DNA of 64,000 bases, from assembly GCF_900104145.1 (NCBI RefSeq), contig NZ_FNLB01000004.1, positions 119,230-183,229 on the forward strand, written 5' to 3'. Shown here piece by piece: positions 54,078-63,543 of this stretch. Each line of letters begins with the position of its first letter. Position 1 is the first letter of the stretch. The translations under genes and the position numbers were made by a program. Under the pieces are notes generated by a model that worked only from the letters and a program-made list of their open reading frames with translations, ran no database searches and was not told where the DNA came from. The stretch is from Pseudovibrio sp. Tun.PSC04-5.I4 (lineage in GTDB: Bacteria; Pseudomonadota; Alphaproteobacteria; Rhizobiales; Stappiaceae).

Positions 54078-54710
54078 ATGAGTTCAGATCAGCACACCCA
54101 TAATCATCATCACGATCACTCGCATTTGACGGAAACTGAAGCGCGTGTGAGAGCGCTTGAAAGTGTCTTGACTGAGAAGGGCTACATAGACAGCGCGGCA
54201 GTCGATGAGATCGTACAGACATATGAAACGAAGATTGGGCCACAAAATGGTGCTCATGTCGTTGCCAAATGTTGGAGCGATGCCAAGTTTAAAGAATGGC
54301 TGGAAACGGATTCAACAGCAGCCATTCATTCACTTGGTTACACCTCGCGACAGGGCGAACACATAGACGCTGTTTTTAATACCGATGACGTTCATCATCT
54401 GACCGTCTGCACACTTTGCTCATGCTACCCTTGGTCAGTGCTCGGCCTTCCTCCAACTTGGTATAAATCTCCCCCCTACCGATCTCGCGTTGTCATTGAT
54501 CCACGCGGGGTTTTGGAAGATTTTGGTTTATCCCTTCCCGAGACAACAAAAGTGGAAGTTCACGATTCGACCTCTGAGATCCGATATCTCGTTATCCCAC
54601 AAAGACCGGCAGGAACGGATGATTGGTCTGAAGAACAATTGGCCAAGTTAGTTACCCGTAACTCTATGATCGGTACGGCTATGGCCAATAAACCGGAAGA
54701 TCAAGTATGA
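54078..54710 (+). CDS. nthA: Cobalt-type nitrile hydratase alpha subunit
   Basis: 210 residues. The metal-binding claw VCTLCSC (Thr at the third position marks the cobalt type) lies near residues 110-116, and LPPTWYKSPPYRSRVVIDPR follows, as in all alpha subunits. It hydrates nitriles to amides in the cytoplasm with the beta subunit. The N-terminus is unusually His-rich (HTHNHHHDHSH), possibly a metal-loading region. Thiocyanate hydrolase gamma subunits are related, but there the subunit order differs. Overlaps the beta gene by four bases. Confidence 0.92.
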   Translation: MSSDQHTHNHHHDHSHLTETEARVRALESVLTEKGYIDSAAVDEIVQTYETKIGPQNGAHVVAKCWSDAKFKEWLETDSTAAIHSLGYTSRQGEHIDAVFNTDDVHHLTVCTLCSCYPWSVLGLPPTWYKSPPYRSRVVIDPRGVLEDFGLSLPETTKVEVHDSTSEIRYLVIPQRPAGTDDWSEEQLAKLVTRNSMIGTAMANKPEDQV

Positions 54711-55369
54711 ACGGCGGCGCTGATCTCGGCGGAATGATGGGGTTCGGTCCAGTGAACGAAGAGCAAAATGAGCCACTCTTTCATGCAGTGTGGGAAGGAC
54801 GGGCGTTAGGAATGACGATTGCCCTGGGTGCTTGCTGTCAATGGAATCTTGATATGTCCAGGTTCGCCAGAGAGAGCATGCAACCCGCTGAATATATGCA
54901 AACCCCCTACTATAAAATTTGGATGGAATCTGCTGTCCGATTGATGAAAGAGCGCTCGATGATTTCTGAAGCGGAAATCGCCGCTGCGACCATGATTGAT
55001 GCGCCTATACCAGTAAAAGGAAAATTGGAAGCGCAGGATGTAAATGCCGTGCTGTTTGCTGGTGGGCCGGCCAATAGAGACCCGCAAGGCAGCCCAACTT
55101 GGAGTGTGGGAGATCAGATCAAAACAACCAATAATCATCCCAAAACCCATACGCGGTTACCGCGATATGCTCGCGATAAAAATGGCCAAATTACCAAAAT
55201 CCATGGCTTTCATGTATTTCCTGATAGCAATTCACAAGGTCAAGGTGAGGACCCTAATTGGCTTTACCAAGTTACCTTTAAATCTCGCGATCTCTGGGGT
55301 GATCAAGGAAATGATGTCGACACAATGTCACTTGACTTGTGGGAACCGTATCTGAGAGCAAACTTATGA
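54707..55369 (+). CDS. nthB: Nitrile hydratase beta subunit
   Basis: 220 residues. Starts with NGGADLGGMMGFGPV, the beta-subunit hallmark, includes YYKIWMESAVRLMKERSMIS, and ends in the SH3-like barrel with LPRYARDKNGQITKIHGFHV and SLDLWEPYLR. Arg residues from this subunit contact the metal claw of the alpha subunit. Overlaps both neighbours by four bases. Confidence 0.92.
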   Translation: MNGGADLGGMMGFGPVNEEQNEPLFHAVWEGRALGMTIALGACCQWNLDMSRFARESMQPAEYMQTPYYKIWMESAVRLMKERSMISEAEIAAATMIDAPIPVKGKLEAQDVNAVLFAGGPANRDPQGSPTWSVGDQIKTTNNHPKTHTRLPRYARDKNGQITKIHGFHVFPDSNSQGQGEDPNWLYQVTFKSRDLWGDQGNDVDTMSLDLWEPYLRANL

Positions 55370-55695
55370 ACAGTCCAAACTTAAGTGTTTTGCCTGCCAT
55401 CATTCTCCAAGATGATAAGCCCGTGTTTAACGAACCTTGGGAAGCCCAAGCTTTTGCAATGGCTGTGAACCTTCATCAAAACGGAGCATTCGGATGGGAT
55501 GAATGGGCAAGTGCCTTGTCGTTTGAAATCCATTCAGGAGTAGAGCGCAGCTATTATCAACACTGGCTGTCGGCTCTCGAAAAATTGGTATCCGACAAGT
55601 CATTAACGACCAGAGCGGATCTTGAAGCAACAAAAACTGCGTGGCACACAGCAGCATCTGCAACTCCGCATGGTGAGCCGATAGTTTTGAAATAG
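55366..55695 (+). CDS. Nitrile hydratase accessory protein (activator/cobalt chaperone type)
   Basis: 109 residues from the ATG at 55366, which overlaps the nthB stop (ATGA). Resembles the N-terminal part of beta subunits and the P14K/NhlE-type activators of cobalt enzymes: FNEPWEAQAFAMAVNLHQNG, FGWDEWASALSFEI and YYQHWLSALEKLVSDKSL. Such proteins deliver cobalt by subunit swapping with the alpha subunit. Confidence 0.85.
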   Translation: MNSPNLSVLPAIILQDDKPVFNEPWEAQAFAMAVNLHQNGAFGWDEWASALSFEIHSGVERSYYQHWLSALEKLVSDKSLTTRADLEATKTAWHTAASATPHGEPIVLK

Positions 55696-56105
55696 GCTTG
55701 GGGCGGAAACCGGTGGCGCACATAACTGAGATGGGCTGTGGTCATTCAGAGCGACTACATTGTCGACATGGTGTGAGAGTTAGCGTGTCAACGCCGCGAC
55801 TGAGTCTCAAACGTTATACTAATCTGGCGAAGTAAGCCAGATTTCCAGCTGGAATCACTTCACGAGAAACGTTTTCATCGGTTATTTTGAAACAAACCAA
55901 TCGCGCATATTAATATATGCGAAAACACAATACTTTAATATTTTCAACATGTTACGAATAGTTTTATTGGTTTTTATGCAGAAATCGTTGTGATCTGAAC
56001 CAACCAGTAAGAAACCGTTAACCAAGTCCTCGTTGACTTTGAATTCGGATGTGCCAATTATTCCTTTAATTCCTGTTTAAACAAAAAATCCGGGTGATTT
56101 AGGAA
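55696..56105. promoter_or_regulatory. repABC upstream region with palindromes
   Basis: No gene. Two palindromes: TCTGGC-N7-GCCAGA (55823-55841) and TTCCAGCTGGAA (55843-55854). The second is similar in centre to parS sites of repABC plasmids (GTTNNCAGCTGNNAAC type) but lacks the outer GTT/AAC. The AT-rich part 55880-56000 probably holds the repA promoter. Confidence 0.45.
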
Positions 56106-57458
56106 ATGGACACTGAGACACTAGAGCATGGTATTATGCTTTCGCAGATGAAGGCAGACCATAAGGCTTTATCCAGCACGCTTGCGGCGCTGGCACAGTC
56201 TCAGTTCCCTCCAAAAGCGGAAAAGAACCTGCGCAAATTTGCAGCGTCAGAGGCGGCAATTTATTTGGGCATCACCCCTCGCTATCTCGCCTTGACCGCT
56301 GATGAAATGGGGCTTGAAGTCGAGAAGGTCGGCCGCGGCGAGCGTCGTTACTACTCTCTTGAACAAATGAATCAGATCAGGGTATATCTAGCTGAAAAAG
56401 CGGGTGATGATACCGCCAAGGCGCTGAATTATGATCCGCGCCGCAAAGCAGATGAAGACATTCAGATCATTGCCTGCTCCAACTTTAAAGGTGGCTCAGC
56501 CAAGACCTGTACATCGGTTCATTTGGCGCAATATATGGCATTGCAGGGCTACAGGATTTTGCTAGTTGATTTGGATCCGCAAGGGTCGGCATCCAGTATG
56601 CTCGGGTTTGTTCCGGAAATGGTGTCAGAAGATGATTCTCTTTTTGCATCAATAAGGTACGACGATCCCAGGCCTATGAGCGAAGTGGTTCAAAAGACCT
56701 ATTTCGACAATCTTGATCTGGCGATCGGCAGCCCGTTCCTGACCGAATGGGAATTCTTTGCGCCGCACTATGCAACGCTTGCGGGGCAGGAAGAACCGGG
56801 CCTGCGTAATCGTATTGCAGATATTGAAGATGAGAAAAAGCAAAAGGGTATCAGTAATAAGCGGCTGCGTGAGTTGGAAGAAGAGCTGGCCCGCAACCAT
56901 GCAAAGCTTTCGGACTGTCTGCAACGCAAGCTCTACTTTACCCGTCTTCAGCTTGCGTTTGAGGATGTTGAAGATGCCTATGATATTATCATCTGCGACA
57001 CGCCGCCGAGCCTGGGTTATTTATCCAATGCCGCGTCCTTTGCAGCTGATCACCTGTTGGTGACCATTCACCCGCAATGGATCGATTGTGAATCCATGGC
57101 GCAGTATCTGGCGACCTCCATTGCCCACAACGAGTTCTTCGAAAGCACAGTGGCCAAACAACTTGGTCCCGAATATCTGGTACCTAAGACGTTACAATAT
57201 CTGATCACCCGTCATGACAACACCAGCCGTCCGGAAACAGACGTGGTGACCATGCTGCGTACTCAGCTGCAAAATGTCCTAACCAGCACGATGCTGCGCA
57301 GCTCCGCTATTGCTGAAGCAGGCAATGTTCAGCAAACGCTTTATGAAGCTGAACGTTCCAACTTCAACGGCAAGACTTATGATCGCGCGCTGGATTCTGT
57401 GAACCGGGTTAACAGTGAACTCGAAGAGCTTTTGAAATCCTATTGGGGTCGCTCATGA
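56106..57458 (+). CDS. repA: Plasmid partitioning ATPase RepA
   Basis: 450-residue ParA-type ATPase of repABC operons. N-terminal HTH (RKFAASEAAIYLGITPRYLA) for autoregulation; deviant Walker A KGGSAKT (residues 128-134); Walker A' LLVDLDPQGSASSML; and the catalytic region IIICDTPPSLGYLSNAA. It drives plasmid segregation with RepB and represses its own operon. repB starts within its stop codon (ATGA). Confidence 0.95.
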   Translation: MDTETLEHGIMLSQMKADHKALSSTLAALAQSQFPPKAEKNLRKFAASEAAIYLGITPRYLALTADEMGLEVEKVGRGERRYYSLEQMNQIRVYLAEKAGDDTAKALNYDPRRKADEDIQIIACSNFKGGSAKTCTSVHLAQYMALQGYRILLVDLDPQGSASSMLGFVPEMVSEDDSLFASIRYDDPRPMSEVVQKTYFDNLDLAIGSPFLTEWEFFAPHYATLAGQEEPGLRNRIADIEDEKKQKGISNKRLRELEEELARNHAKLSDCLQRKLYFTRLQLAFEDVEDAYDIIICDTPPSLGYLSNAASFAADHLLVTIHPQWIDCESMAQYLATSIAHNEFFESTVAKQLGPEYLVPKTLQYLITRHDNTSRPETDVVTMLRTQLQNVLTSTMLRSSAIAEAGNVQQTLYEAERSNFNGKTYDRALDSVNRVNSELEELLKSYWGRS

Positions 57459-58549
57459 ACGATAAGCGTAAGAGAAACAAGAGCAAACTCAGTGCGATCA
57501 TGACCGGCAACAATGCGGGTCTAGAGCGTGCAGCAAGTACGCCTGCTGCTGAAGAACTGCCAGTACCGCGCGAGAAAAGTGCGGTTGGGCGGCTTGGAGC
57601 GGCCCTGCACTCTTTAACGGAACAACGCAGTGAAACCGTTGACCCGAGCCTAATCATCCAAAACCTCGACGCTAAGTTGCTGCTGCCTTCACTGGCGCTG
57701 GACCGTGCATTTGAAGGCGATGATGAGGAGCTGGATAGTCTGGTTGAGAGTATTTCTCAAAATGGACAGCAAGTTCCGGTTTTGGTGCGCCCTCATCCCG
57801 GCAAACCAGATCATTACCAGATTGCTTATGGGCATCGCCGCGTTAAAGCTTGTCAGAGGTTGGACATTGCGGTTCGTGCTGTTGTTGAGAATCTGAGCGA
57901 TGAAGAACTTGTTATCGCGCAGGGTAAGGAAAACGAAGAGCGCAAAAACCTTACTTATATTCAGCAATGCTATTTTGCTGCGGAACTGAGCAAGACCTTT
58001 ACCCGTGAGGTTGTGGCCGCTGCCGTTGGCGCTGGCGATAAGACCCGGGTCTCTAAACTTACCTCTATTATTCGCCGCGTGCCTGAAGATCTTATTGAAA
58101 GCATTGGCTCTGCTCGCGGTATTGGCCGGGTGAAGTGGGAAACTGTGGCAAAAGCGTGTGAGAGCGAGGGCACTGTTTCTCGCCTGCGCAAAAGCATTGC
58201 CAACCTCAAGACCTCCGGCAAATGGCAAGGCCTGACCAGTCCTGATCGGTTCGCCTGGCTACATGATCTGACGATCTCTTCTGAGGTGGTGGATGGCAAC
58301 TTATCCCCCTCTGCCCTGGAGAGGGTAGAGTCCCGAAAAGCGGCGGCACGAAGCACGCTTTTGATTAAAGACAGCGAAGGCAAGCCGGCCATTGAAGCGC
58401 GCGGCACACGGAATTTCAAGATTGTACTGGCAGATGAGGCGCGAGCTGCGGCCTTCTCCGAATATCTGACCAGTAAGATTAATCAGTTGCTGAAGGATTT
58501 TGAGCAGCAGGAACAAAAGGTCACCGAGCTAATGGGAGCAAGCGAATGA
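57455..58549 (+). CDS. repB: Plasmid partitioning protein RepB
   Basis: 364 residues from the ATG at 57455, overlapping the repA stop. ParB/Sulfiredoxin N-domain (SISQNGQQVPVLVRPHPGKP; YGHRRVKACQRLDI), the CTP-binding-type region ENEERKNLTYIQQCYFAAEL and an HTH (VAAAVGAGDKTRVSKLTSII). Binds parS and interacts with RepA. Confidence 0.95.
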   Translation: MNDKRKRNKSKLSAIMTGNNAGLERAASTPAAEELPVPREKSAVGRLGAALHSLTEQRSETVDPSLIIQNLDAKLLLPSLALDRAFEGDDEELDSLVESISQNGQQVPVLVRPHPGKPDHYQIAYGHRRVKACQRLDIAVRAVVENLSDEELVIAQGKENEERKNLTYIQQCYFAAELSKTFTREVVAAAVGAGDKTRVSKLTSIIRRVPEDLIESIGSARGIGRVKWETVAKACESEGTVSRLRKSIANLKTSGKWQGLTSPDRFAWLHDLTISSEVVDGNLSPSALERVESRKAAARSTLLIKDSEGKPAIEARGTRNFKIVLADEARAAAFSEYLTSKINQLLKDFEQQEQKVTELMGASE

Positions 58550-58564
58550 CCTAAACGGAAAAGA

Positions 58565-58735
58565 AAACGGTCTTGCAGACGGCAATCCGCAAGACCGGAA
58601 TTCACTGGCATTCAGAGCTAAGCTCTAGAAGTACCGTATCAACAGAATCACCGTACTTCGTGCAGCTGTTAAAATCAATCGCCTTTGTCTTGGGGCGGTA
58701 CGATTTTGTGCGCCCTACCCTCTGATTTGCCTGAT
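58565..58735 (-). ncRNA. Candidate antisense ctRNA (incA) between repB and repC
   Basis: On the minus strand a hairpin CGGTCTTGC-N12-GCAAGACCG (58597-58568) is followed by TTTTCTTTTCC, an intrinsic terminator pointing towards repB, as for the ctRNA of repABC plasmids that limits repC expression. Promoter not fixed; the 5' end is likely between 58640 and 58735. Confidence 0.6.
58568..58597 (-). terminator. Intrinsic terminator of the repBC antisense RNA
   Basis: Nine-base perfect stem CGGTCTTGC / GCAAGACCG, with the T-rich run on the minus-strand side only. Confidence 0.7.
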
Positions 58736-58803
58736 ATTGTTGGAACACGTTGCACAACGTGTGTTTTAAACGCCCTTCCATCTGTTGGGCGAGAGGTTTT
58801 GCT

Positions 58804-60081
58804 ATGCAAAATTCAGGCTCGGTCGCCTCTTTTAGAAAACTCACACCTGAGATGATGGTTAGCCAGCGGTTGGCTATGGCAAATGATATTGTGGAGACGA
58901 CGAAATCAGAAGTGGCTATGGCTTTGAAAAAGGCTGCCCCTGCCCTAGGCGTTGACGGCACCACCTATCATATTTTGGATATTCTGATCGGCCTGACAGC
59001 TGCTGATGATTGGCAAACGAACCATCGCCCTCTCGTTGCAATTTCCAACGAGAAGCTTGCAGAATACGTATGCCGCTCAAAACGCACCGTTATTCGGTGT
59101 TTGAAACGTCTGGTGGAAGCGGGCATTATTGCCTATCGCGATAGCCCAACAGGACGGCGCTATATTCACCGCGGTGAGTTTCGGCAAGGCCGGCTCGGCG
59201 AGATTGAGCGTGGCTATGGGTTTGATTTTTCCCCTGCCCGGCAGCGCGTGCATGAACTTAAAGCGATCGGCGCCCAATTTGCGGCTCGTCTCAAAGCACA
59301 GAAGGATGCGCGCCGAAGTGTTAACCGATTGCTGCGTGCCATTGAGGATATGGCCTCACTCGCGGCGAGGGAGGGCATTGGCTTTTCTGATGTGCAGGAA
59401 GCTGTCTCAGCTCTGAATGAGAGGGCTATGGATATAGTCACTCGGGCGGAAGTATTGCAGAATCTTTATGAAATGGCGGTTGCTGCGTTTGCACCTACTG
59501 AGGAGGAAACGCAGCAAATAGATGTTCCTGTTCTTGGAGAAATGGCATGCGCGGGTGACATTAATGGCATCCCTTATAATAATACAAACCCTCAGTCTCT
59601 CAAAAGAAGTAATAGAACGCGGAGATCAGCTAACGCTGATCCCTCAAATTCATCCGATCCCAAACAAGTTGGGATAAAACCCGCTTTAGAGAGGAAGCAA
59701 GATCGCAATTTCTCTGCCAGCTCTAATCCTCAGCATCAAGAGGGTGCACTGGAGAATATCTCTATCGGGCTGCTCAAATCAGCTTTGTCTAACTTGCAGG
59801 ACAGTCTTGGGTTCGAATTCAGTTGCTGGGGCGATTTGCTGAAGGTGAGCGGGGATATCGCGTTGCTGATTGGCCTGTCTCAGTCCGGCTTTGAGCATGC
59901 TCAAGGCAAAGTTGGGCGCTATGTTGCAGCCGCGGTTCTAGCCACCACAGCTGAAAAGGCACTGCGTGATCCGCTTCTGATTTCCAGTCCTGGCGGTTAT
60001 TTCCGGGCGTGTGTTGATCGGGCCGTTGATGGTGAATTGGCGCTGCACAAATCGTTGTTCGGATTGGCCCAAGCCCGTTGA
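58804..60081 (+). CDS. repC: Replication initiator RepC (of repABC)
   Basis: 425 residues from the ATG at 58804 with AGAGG eight bases upstream. Conserved LLIGLTAADDW-type N-terminus (HILDILIGLTAADDWQTNHR), winged helix (EKLAEYVCRSKRTVIRCLKR), and C-terminus SSPGGYFRACVDRAVDGELA with LHKSLFGLAQAR. The origin of repABC plasmids normally lies in the AT-rich central part of this gene. It is diverged from the solo repC at 1.6 kb, so the two may be compatible. Confidence 0.95.
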   Translation: MQNSGSVASFRKLTPEMMVSQRLAMANDIVETTKSEVAMALKKAAPALGVDGTTYHILDILIGLTAADDWQTNHRPLVAISNEKLAEYVCRSKRTVIRCLKRLVEAGIIAYRDSPTGRRYIHRGEFRQGRLGEIERGYGFDFSPARQRVHELKAIGAQFAARLKAQKDARRSVNRLLRAIEDMASLAAREGIGFSDVQEAVSALNERAMDIVTRAEVLQNLYEMAVAAFAPTEEETQQIDVPVLGEMACAGDINGIPYNNTNPQSLKRSNRTRRSANADPSNSSDPKQVGIKPALERKQDRNFSASSNPQHQEGALENISIGLLKSALSNLQDSLGFEFSCWGDLLKVSGDIALLIGLSQSGFEHAQGKVGRYVAAAVLATTAEKALRDPLLISSPGGYFRACVDRAVDGELALHKSLFGLAQAR

Positions 60082-60489
60082 ACGCGTGCAATTTTGCAAG
60101 GAGGAGGGTGTACGCGTGCACCTTTGAGTTAAAAACCTATATAAATCAATAGGATAACAATTTTACCTTTTGTTAATCTTAGTTTTGTGCATGGACACTG
60201 AAGTGTCTAGTAGTTTTGGACAGAATGAGACAAAGGCTTATCGACCTTTCTACGCAGTGCCTTTCGCTGGCGCCTATGGGTACAATTAGTCGTATTTGAT
60301 AAGAGAGTGGTTTTGGAGTGTTGTCACGTTAAGTTGGATTTGGTCGCAAAACCCAAACTGAGCGAACTTCATGCGTCCATCCTGGCAGCCATTTTCCATT
60401 GAGCAAATGCGTTAATTCGATGAAGAACGTTTATCGCGAGGTCCAACGAAGAGATTGCGTAGGCAGGAGAAGACAGCCACAAACCTTTG
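60082..60489. other. IS end remnants downstream of repC
   Basis: 60263-60310 matches the left end of the IS3-type copies A/B (GCGCCTATGGGTACAATTAG, GTATTTGATAAGAGAGTG). 60316-60489 is the tail of an IS6-type transposase (ends in FVAVFSCLR-like codons on the minus strand) beginning with GTGTTGTCACGTTAAGTTGG. 60082-60260 holds nothing recognised. Confidence 0.6.
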
Positions 60490-61575
60490 CAGGGCCTTGT
60501 TGCAGAAAGAAAATTAAGCTTACAACTCGCCCTTACCCGCTTAACTCAGCTCGCAATGAGGCGCTCGAACGTCGGTCGTCCAAGGTCAGTCATCCGATTG
60601 AGGACGGAGACATTGATTTTAGCCTCGGTCTTCTGGTTTGCAAACTTACGAGACTTCAAACTTGTCCCGATGACTTGTTTATAGCGCCCCATCAAGGTCT
60701 CGCCTCTTGAACGCCGCCCGTATCGGGTCTGCTTCTGCCACCCTGCTCTGCCATGTTTCTCAATGAGAAGAATATCCCGGTCACGGGCCGTAGGAGCGAT
60801 CGCAGCCTGTGGGCTGCTGTTTTGGGCGGCGGTATGATGACCTCAACGCCGTCAAAACGGTCAGCTATTTCGTGGTGTGTGGGAGTGCCATCATAAGCTC
60901 CATCGCCAAGAAACGTGCCAACCGGACCCTCAACCTGATCCAGTATATCCGGCACAACAGTTGGATCGCCAACGATATCTTCCGTCAGTTCAGAACAAAC
61001 GATTATCCCGCTTTCCAGGTCCTGACCAAGGTGAAGTTTGCGCCATTTTCTGCGCTTTTTCTTGGTTCCGTGTTTGGTCTCCTGCTACTCACCAGCTCTG
61101 AACATCTTCACGCCTGTGCTGTCGATCACAAGCGTTGTCGAGCCAGGACTCTTTTCAGATTTGACTTTGGAAAGGTTCACCCCACCAGCTCGGCGCGACA
61201 GGGTGCTATAGTCAGGAAAAGGTAAGTTCAGATCCGTTAGAGCAAACACAGAACGAACAAATCCTTGTGTCTGCCGCAAAGCTAAACCAAACACGGATTT
61301 GACACTCAAACAGGTTTTAATGGCAAGATCTAAATACTTGGCGGGTCTCCCGCTGCGGTTGCTCGTTGGTGCGAGTCAGGCACCGGCAACGCTGTCTTCA
61401 ACCCAGACTGTGATGTCTCGACGCCGACGCAGGCTTTCATTATACTCCGACCAGTTCGTCACCTTATATTCGGTTTTCTAGAACTTGTGACGACGGTTAG
61501 CATTGTGTTTAAACGGCATAAAGGAGGTCTCAGAGAAGATAAACTTCATCAGGGGAATATTGCACCAACGCCCAA
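60490..61575 (-). pseudogene. IS5-type element and transposase, heavily decayed (copy C)
   Basis: Ends GCCTTGTTGCAGAAAG (60492) and complement of GGGCGTTGGTGCAATATTCC (to about 61572). Transposase pieces in different frames: SVKSVFGLALRQTQGFVRSV and VIDSTGVKMFRAG (61309-61085), VGTFLGDGAYDGTPTHHEIA (60955-60692), and the C-terminus. Several frameshifts; inactive. Confidence 0.8.
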
Positions 61576-62044
61576 TAGGGGGTCTGCTCCAGAAGAAGGC
61601 GAAAAGATTTTTATCCGTTCTCGACTAAGTCACTACTCTCTTCCGCCCTAAACACCACCGCTTTTCTGCCACCTCATATCGCTATGCCCGCGCTGATGCG
61701 TGCTGCTTGTGGACCGACTACTCGACAGAGTTGTGTGCATGAAGACCCTTTTTGCGCTCTACTACACTAGATCGGAATAACCTGACAAACCCCTCTTTAG
61801 TTACCCAGATCAAAAGCTCATTCAACAAGACGCACCACTCCGTTAACCCCCGACATTAAGTTTGTAACAATGCCTAATATTTGAACTCACTGTGAGAAAA
61901 CCAACAATTTCTCATTGGCTTAAGGAGCTACGTTATTTTATTGATAGTAAAGATTGTTAAATGTTCAAATTTTGCAATAATGAGCACATACATTATTTGT
62001 GCTTCCTGCATTTTTGGTAATTTCAACTCAGCGTTAAGATAGGC
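61576..62044. other. AT-rich intergenic region before the thioesterase gene
   Basis: No gene recognised. The right part (61900-62030) is AT-rich and probably contains the promoter of the thioesterase/PPTase pair; a short dyad AGCACA-TACATTATT-TGTGCT is at 61983-62003. Confidence 0.35.
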
Positions 62045-62832
62045 ATGGACTCAAACACCTCCTCCCTTTGGTTTGACAGCGAACCCAGTGAGCATAAGCT
62101 TAATTGATCTGTTTCCCTCAAGCCGGTGGTGACACGAGTTTGTATAACCGCTGGAAGGTGGGGCTGGGAGATCTGGTTCATGTAATGCCCGCCCGGTTTC
62201 CCGGTAGGGGTGCCCGATTGGCAGAGAAACCTCACAACACTATGGAAGTTATTGTGAGCGAATTGGCCACGCAGCTTGAGAAGTTTGAAACTGTTTCGTT
62301 CGCTTTGCTCGGCTCTAGCATGGGTGGATGGGTTGCTTATGAGCTGGCCATGCATCTGAACAAACAGAACAGACCCCAGCCTACTGCCTTATTTGTACTG
62401 GCATCAGCGTCCCCTTTTTCCCCGCGTTCATTGCCGTTTCTGGAGGGTGGTTCGCGAGAAGAGATGATAGAGGAGTTGATCGGGTTCAATCCAGATTTTG
62501 CTTTGATCGCGGAGCATGATGAGCTGGTCGACATGCTGCTGCCGGCAATTATCGGCGATTTCAGACTCTGCCAAAACTATCATCCTCGAGTGCCTTGGCA
62601 AGTGCCTGTTCCCATTTTTGCCTTCGCTGGCACACAAGACAAAATAGTTAAACGATACAAAGTCGATGCTTGGGAGAAACTCAGCTCCCAGTTCGTCTCT
62701 ATTGACGAGGTTGACGGAGGTCACTTTTTCATCGAGCAGGCACCTTCCGAAGTTCTTGCAAAGATCAAAGAACATGCCAAAGCGGTTCTGGACCTGACGG
62801 ATGGGCTGGTTGGCGCGGAGCACAGTAAATAA
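62045..62832 (+). pseudogene. Type II thioesterase of an NRPS/PKS locus, apparent frameshift
   Basis: About 262 codons. The start ATG at 62045 gives MDSNTSSLWFDSEPSEHKLN and then a stop; the family motif LICFPQAGGDTSLYNRW continues in another frame from 62104, so one base appears to be missing near 62103. The rest is intact: GSSMGGWVAYELA (nucleophile Ser), an Asp in FAFAGTQDKIV and the His in VDGGHFFIEQ. It removes wrong acyl groups from carrier proteins. It is followed after three bases by the PPTase. Decay or a sequencing indel. Confidence 0.75.
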
Positions 62833-62835
62833 GTT

Positions 62836-63540
62836 ATGCCACTTTCAATTTCCAATGCAACTGCACAGGATTGGTTTAGTGCGCTGCGCCTGCATTGGCT
62901 GGAGTGTTGTGCGGCCCATCGAGCGCTGCTGGTGGTGGTACCGCTTGAATACCCGGCCCTGTGCAAGCTGAACTGCTTACTGAGGAGCGGGAGAGAATGA
63001 CCCGCTATCGGTTTCAAAGAGATAAGCTCGCATTTGCTCTTGCCCGTCATGTCACGCGAAAGGTTTTAGGGGCCGATCAACCGGCCTTGGCTTTCTCGCG
63101 GCATGCCAAGGGTAAACCATTTTTGCCCGGTTTCTATCCGTTTAATATCAGCCATTCTGGCGGGCTGGTTGCAGTTGCCTTTGCACCACCCGGGCCATTG
63201 GGTGTCGATATCGAGCATATGCGGCATGACAGCGACGTGGACGACCTGGTGTCCGTTGTCTGTCACTCTCAGGAGCGCCAATTTATAGCCGGCATTACCT
63301 CAAAAGAACGTGTGAGGAGTTTTTACCGATGCTGGACGCGCAAGGAAGCACTTTTGAAAGCAACGGGTGAGGGCCTCCGGGATGACCTATCCTCCATCGA
63401 TGTTCGTCTAGCTGAAACGAGCCCGATCATTAATATGGGTGATCAGGTACGTCTTATCGATGTAAATGTAGGGTGGGAGGCTATAGCTGTAGTGTTGCTG
63501 TCCCTCCCAATCTTCCGGCTTAGAAGTTATCTCTCCCGAT
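62836..63540 (+). pseudogene. Sfp-type phosphopantetheinyl transferase, apparent frameshift
   Basis: The ATG at 62836 opens MPLSISNATAQDWFSALRLH to VVPLEYPAL, then the frame stops at 62998; the homologous continuation QAELLTEERERMTRYRFQRD runs in another frame from 62961, so one base seems lost near 62955. Catalytic motifs are present: FNISHSGGLVAVAF, GVDIEHMRHDSDVD (Mg-binding Asp) and FYRCWTRKEALLKATGEGL (WxxKEA). It activates carrier proteins of NRPS/PKS. The true C-terminus is unclear because the frame continues to 63698 over the convergent gene. Confidence 0.75.
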
Positions 63541-63543
63541 GGA

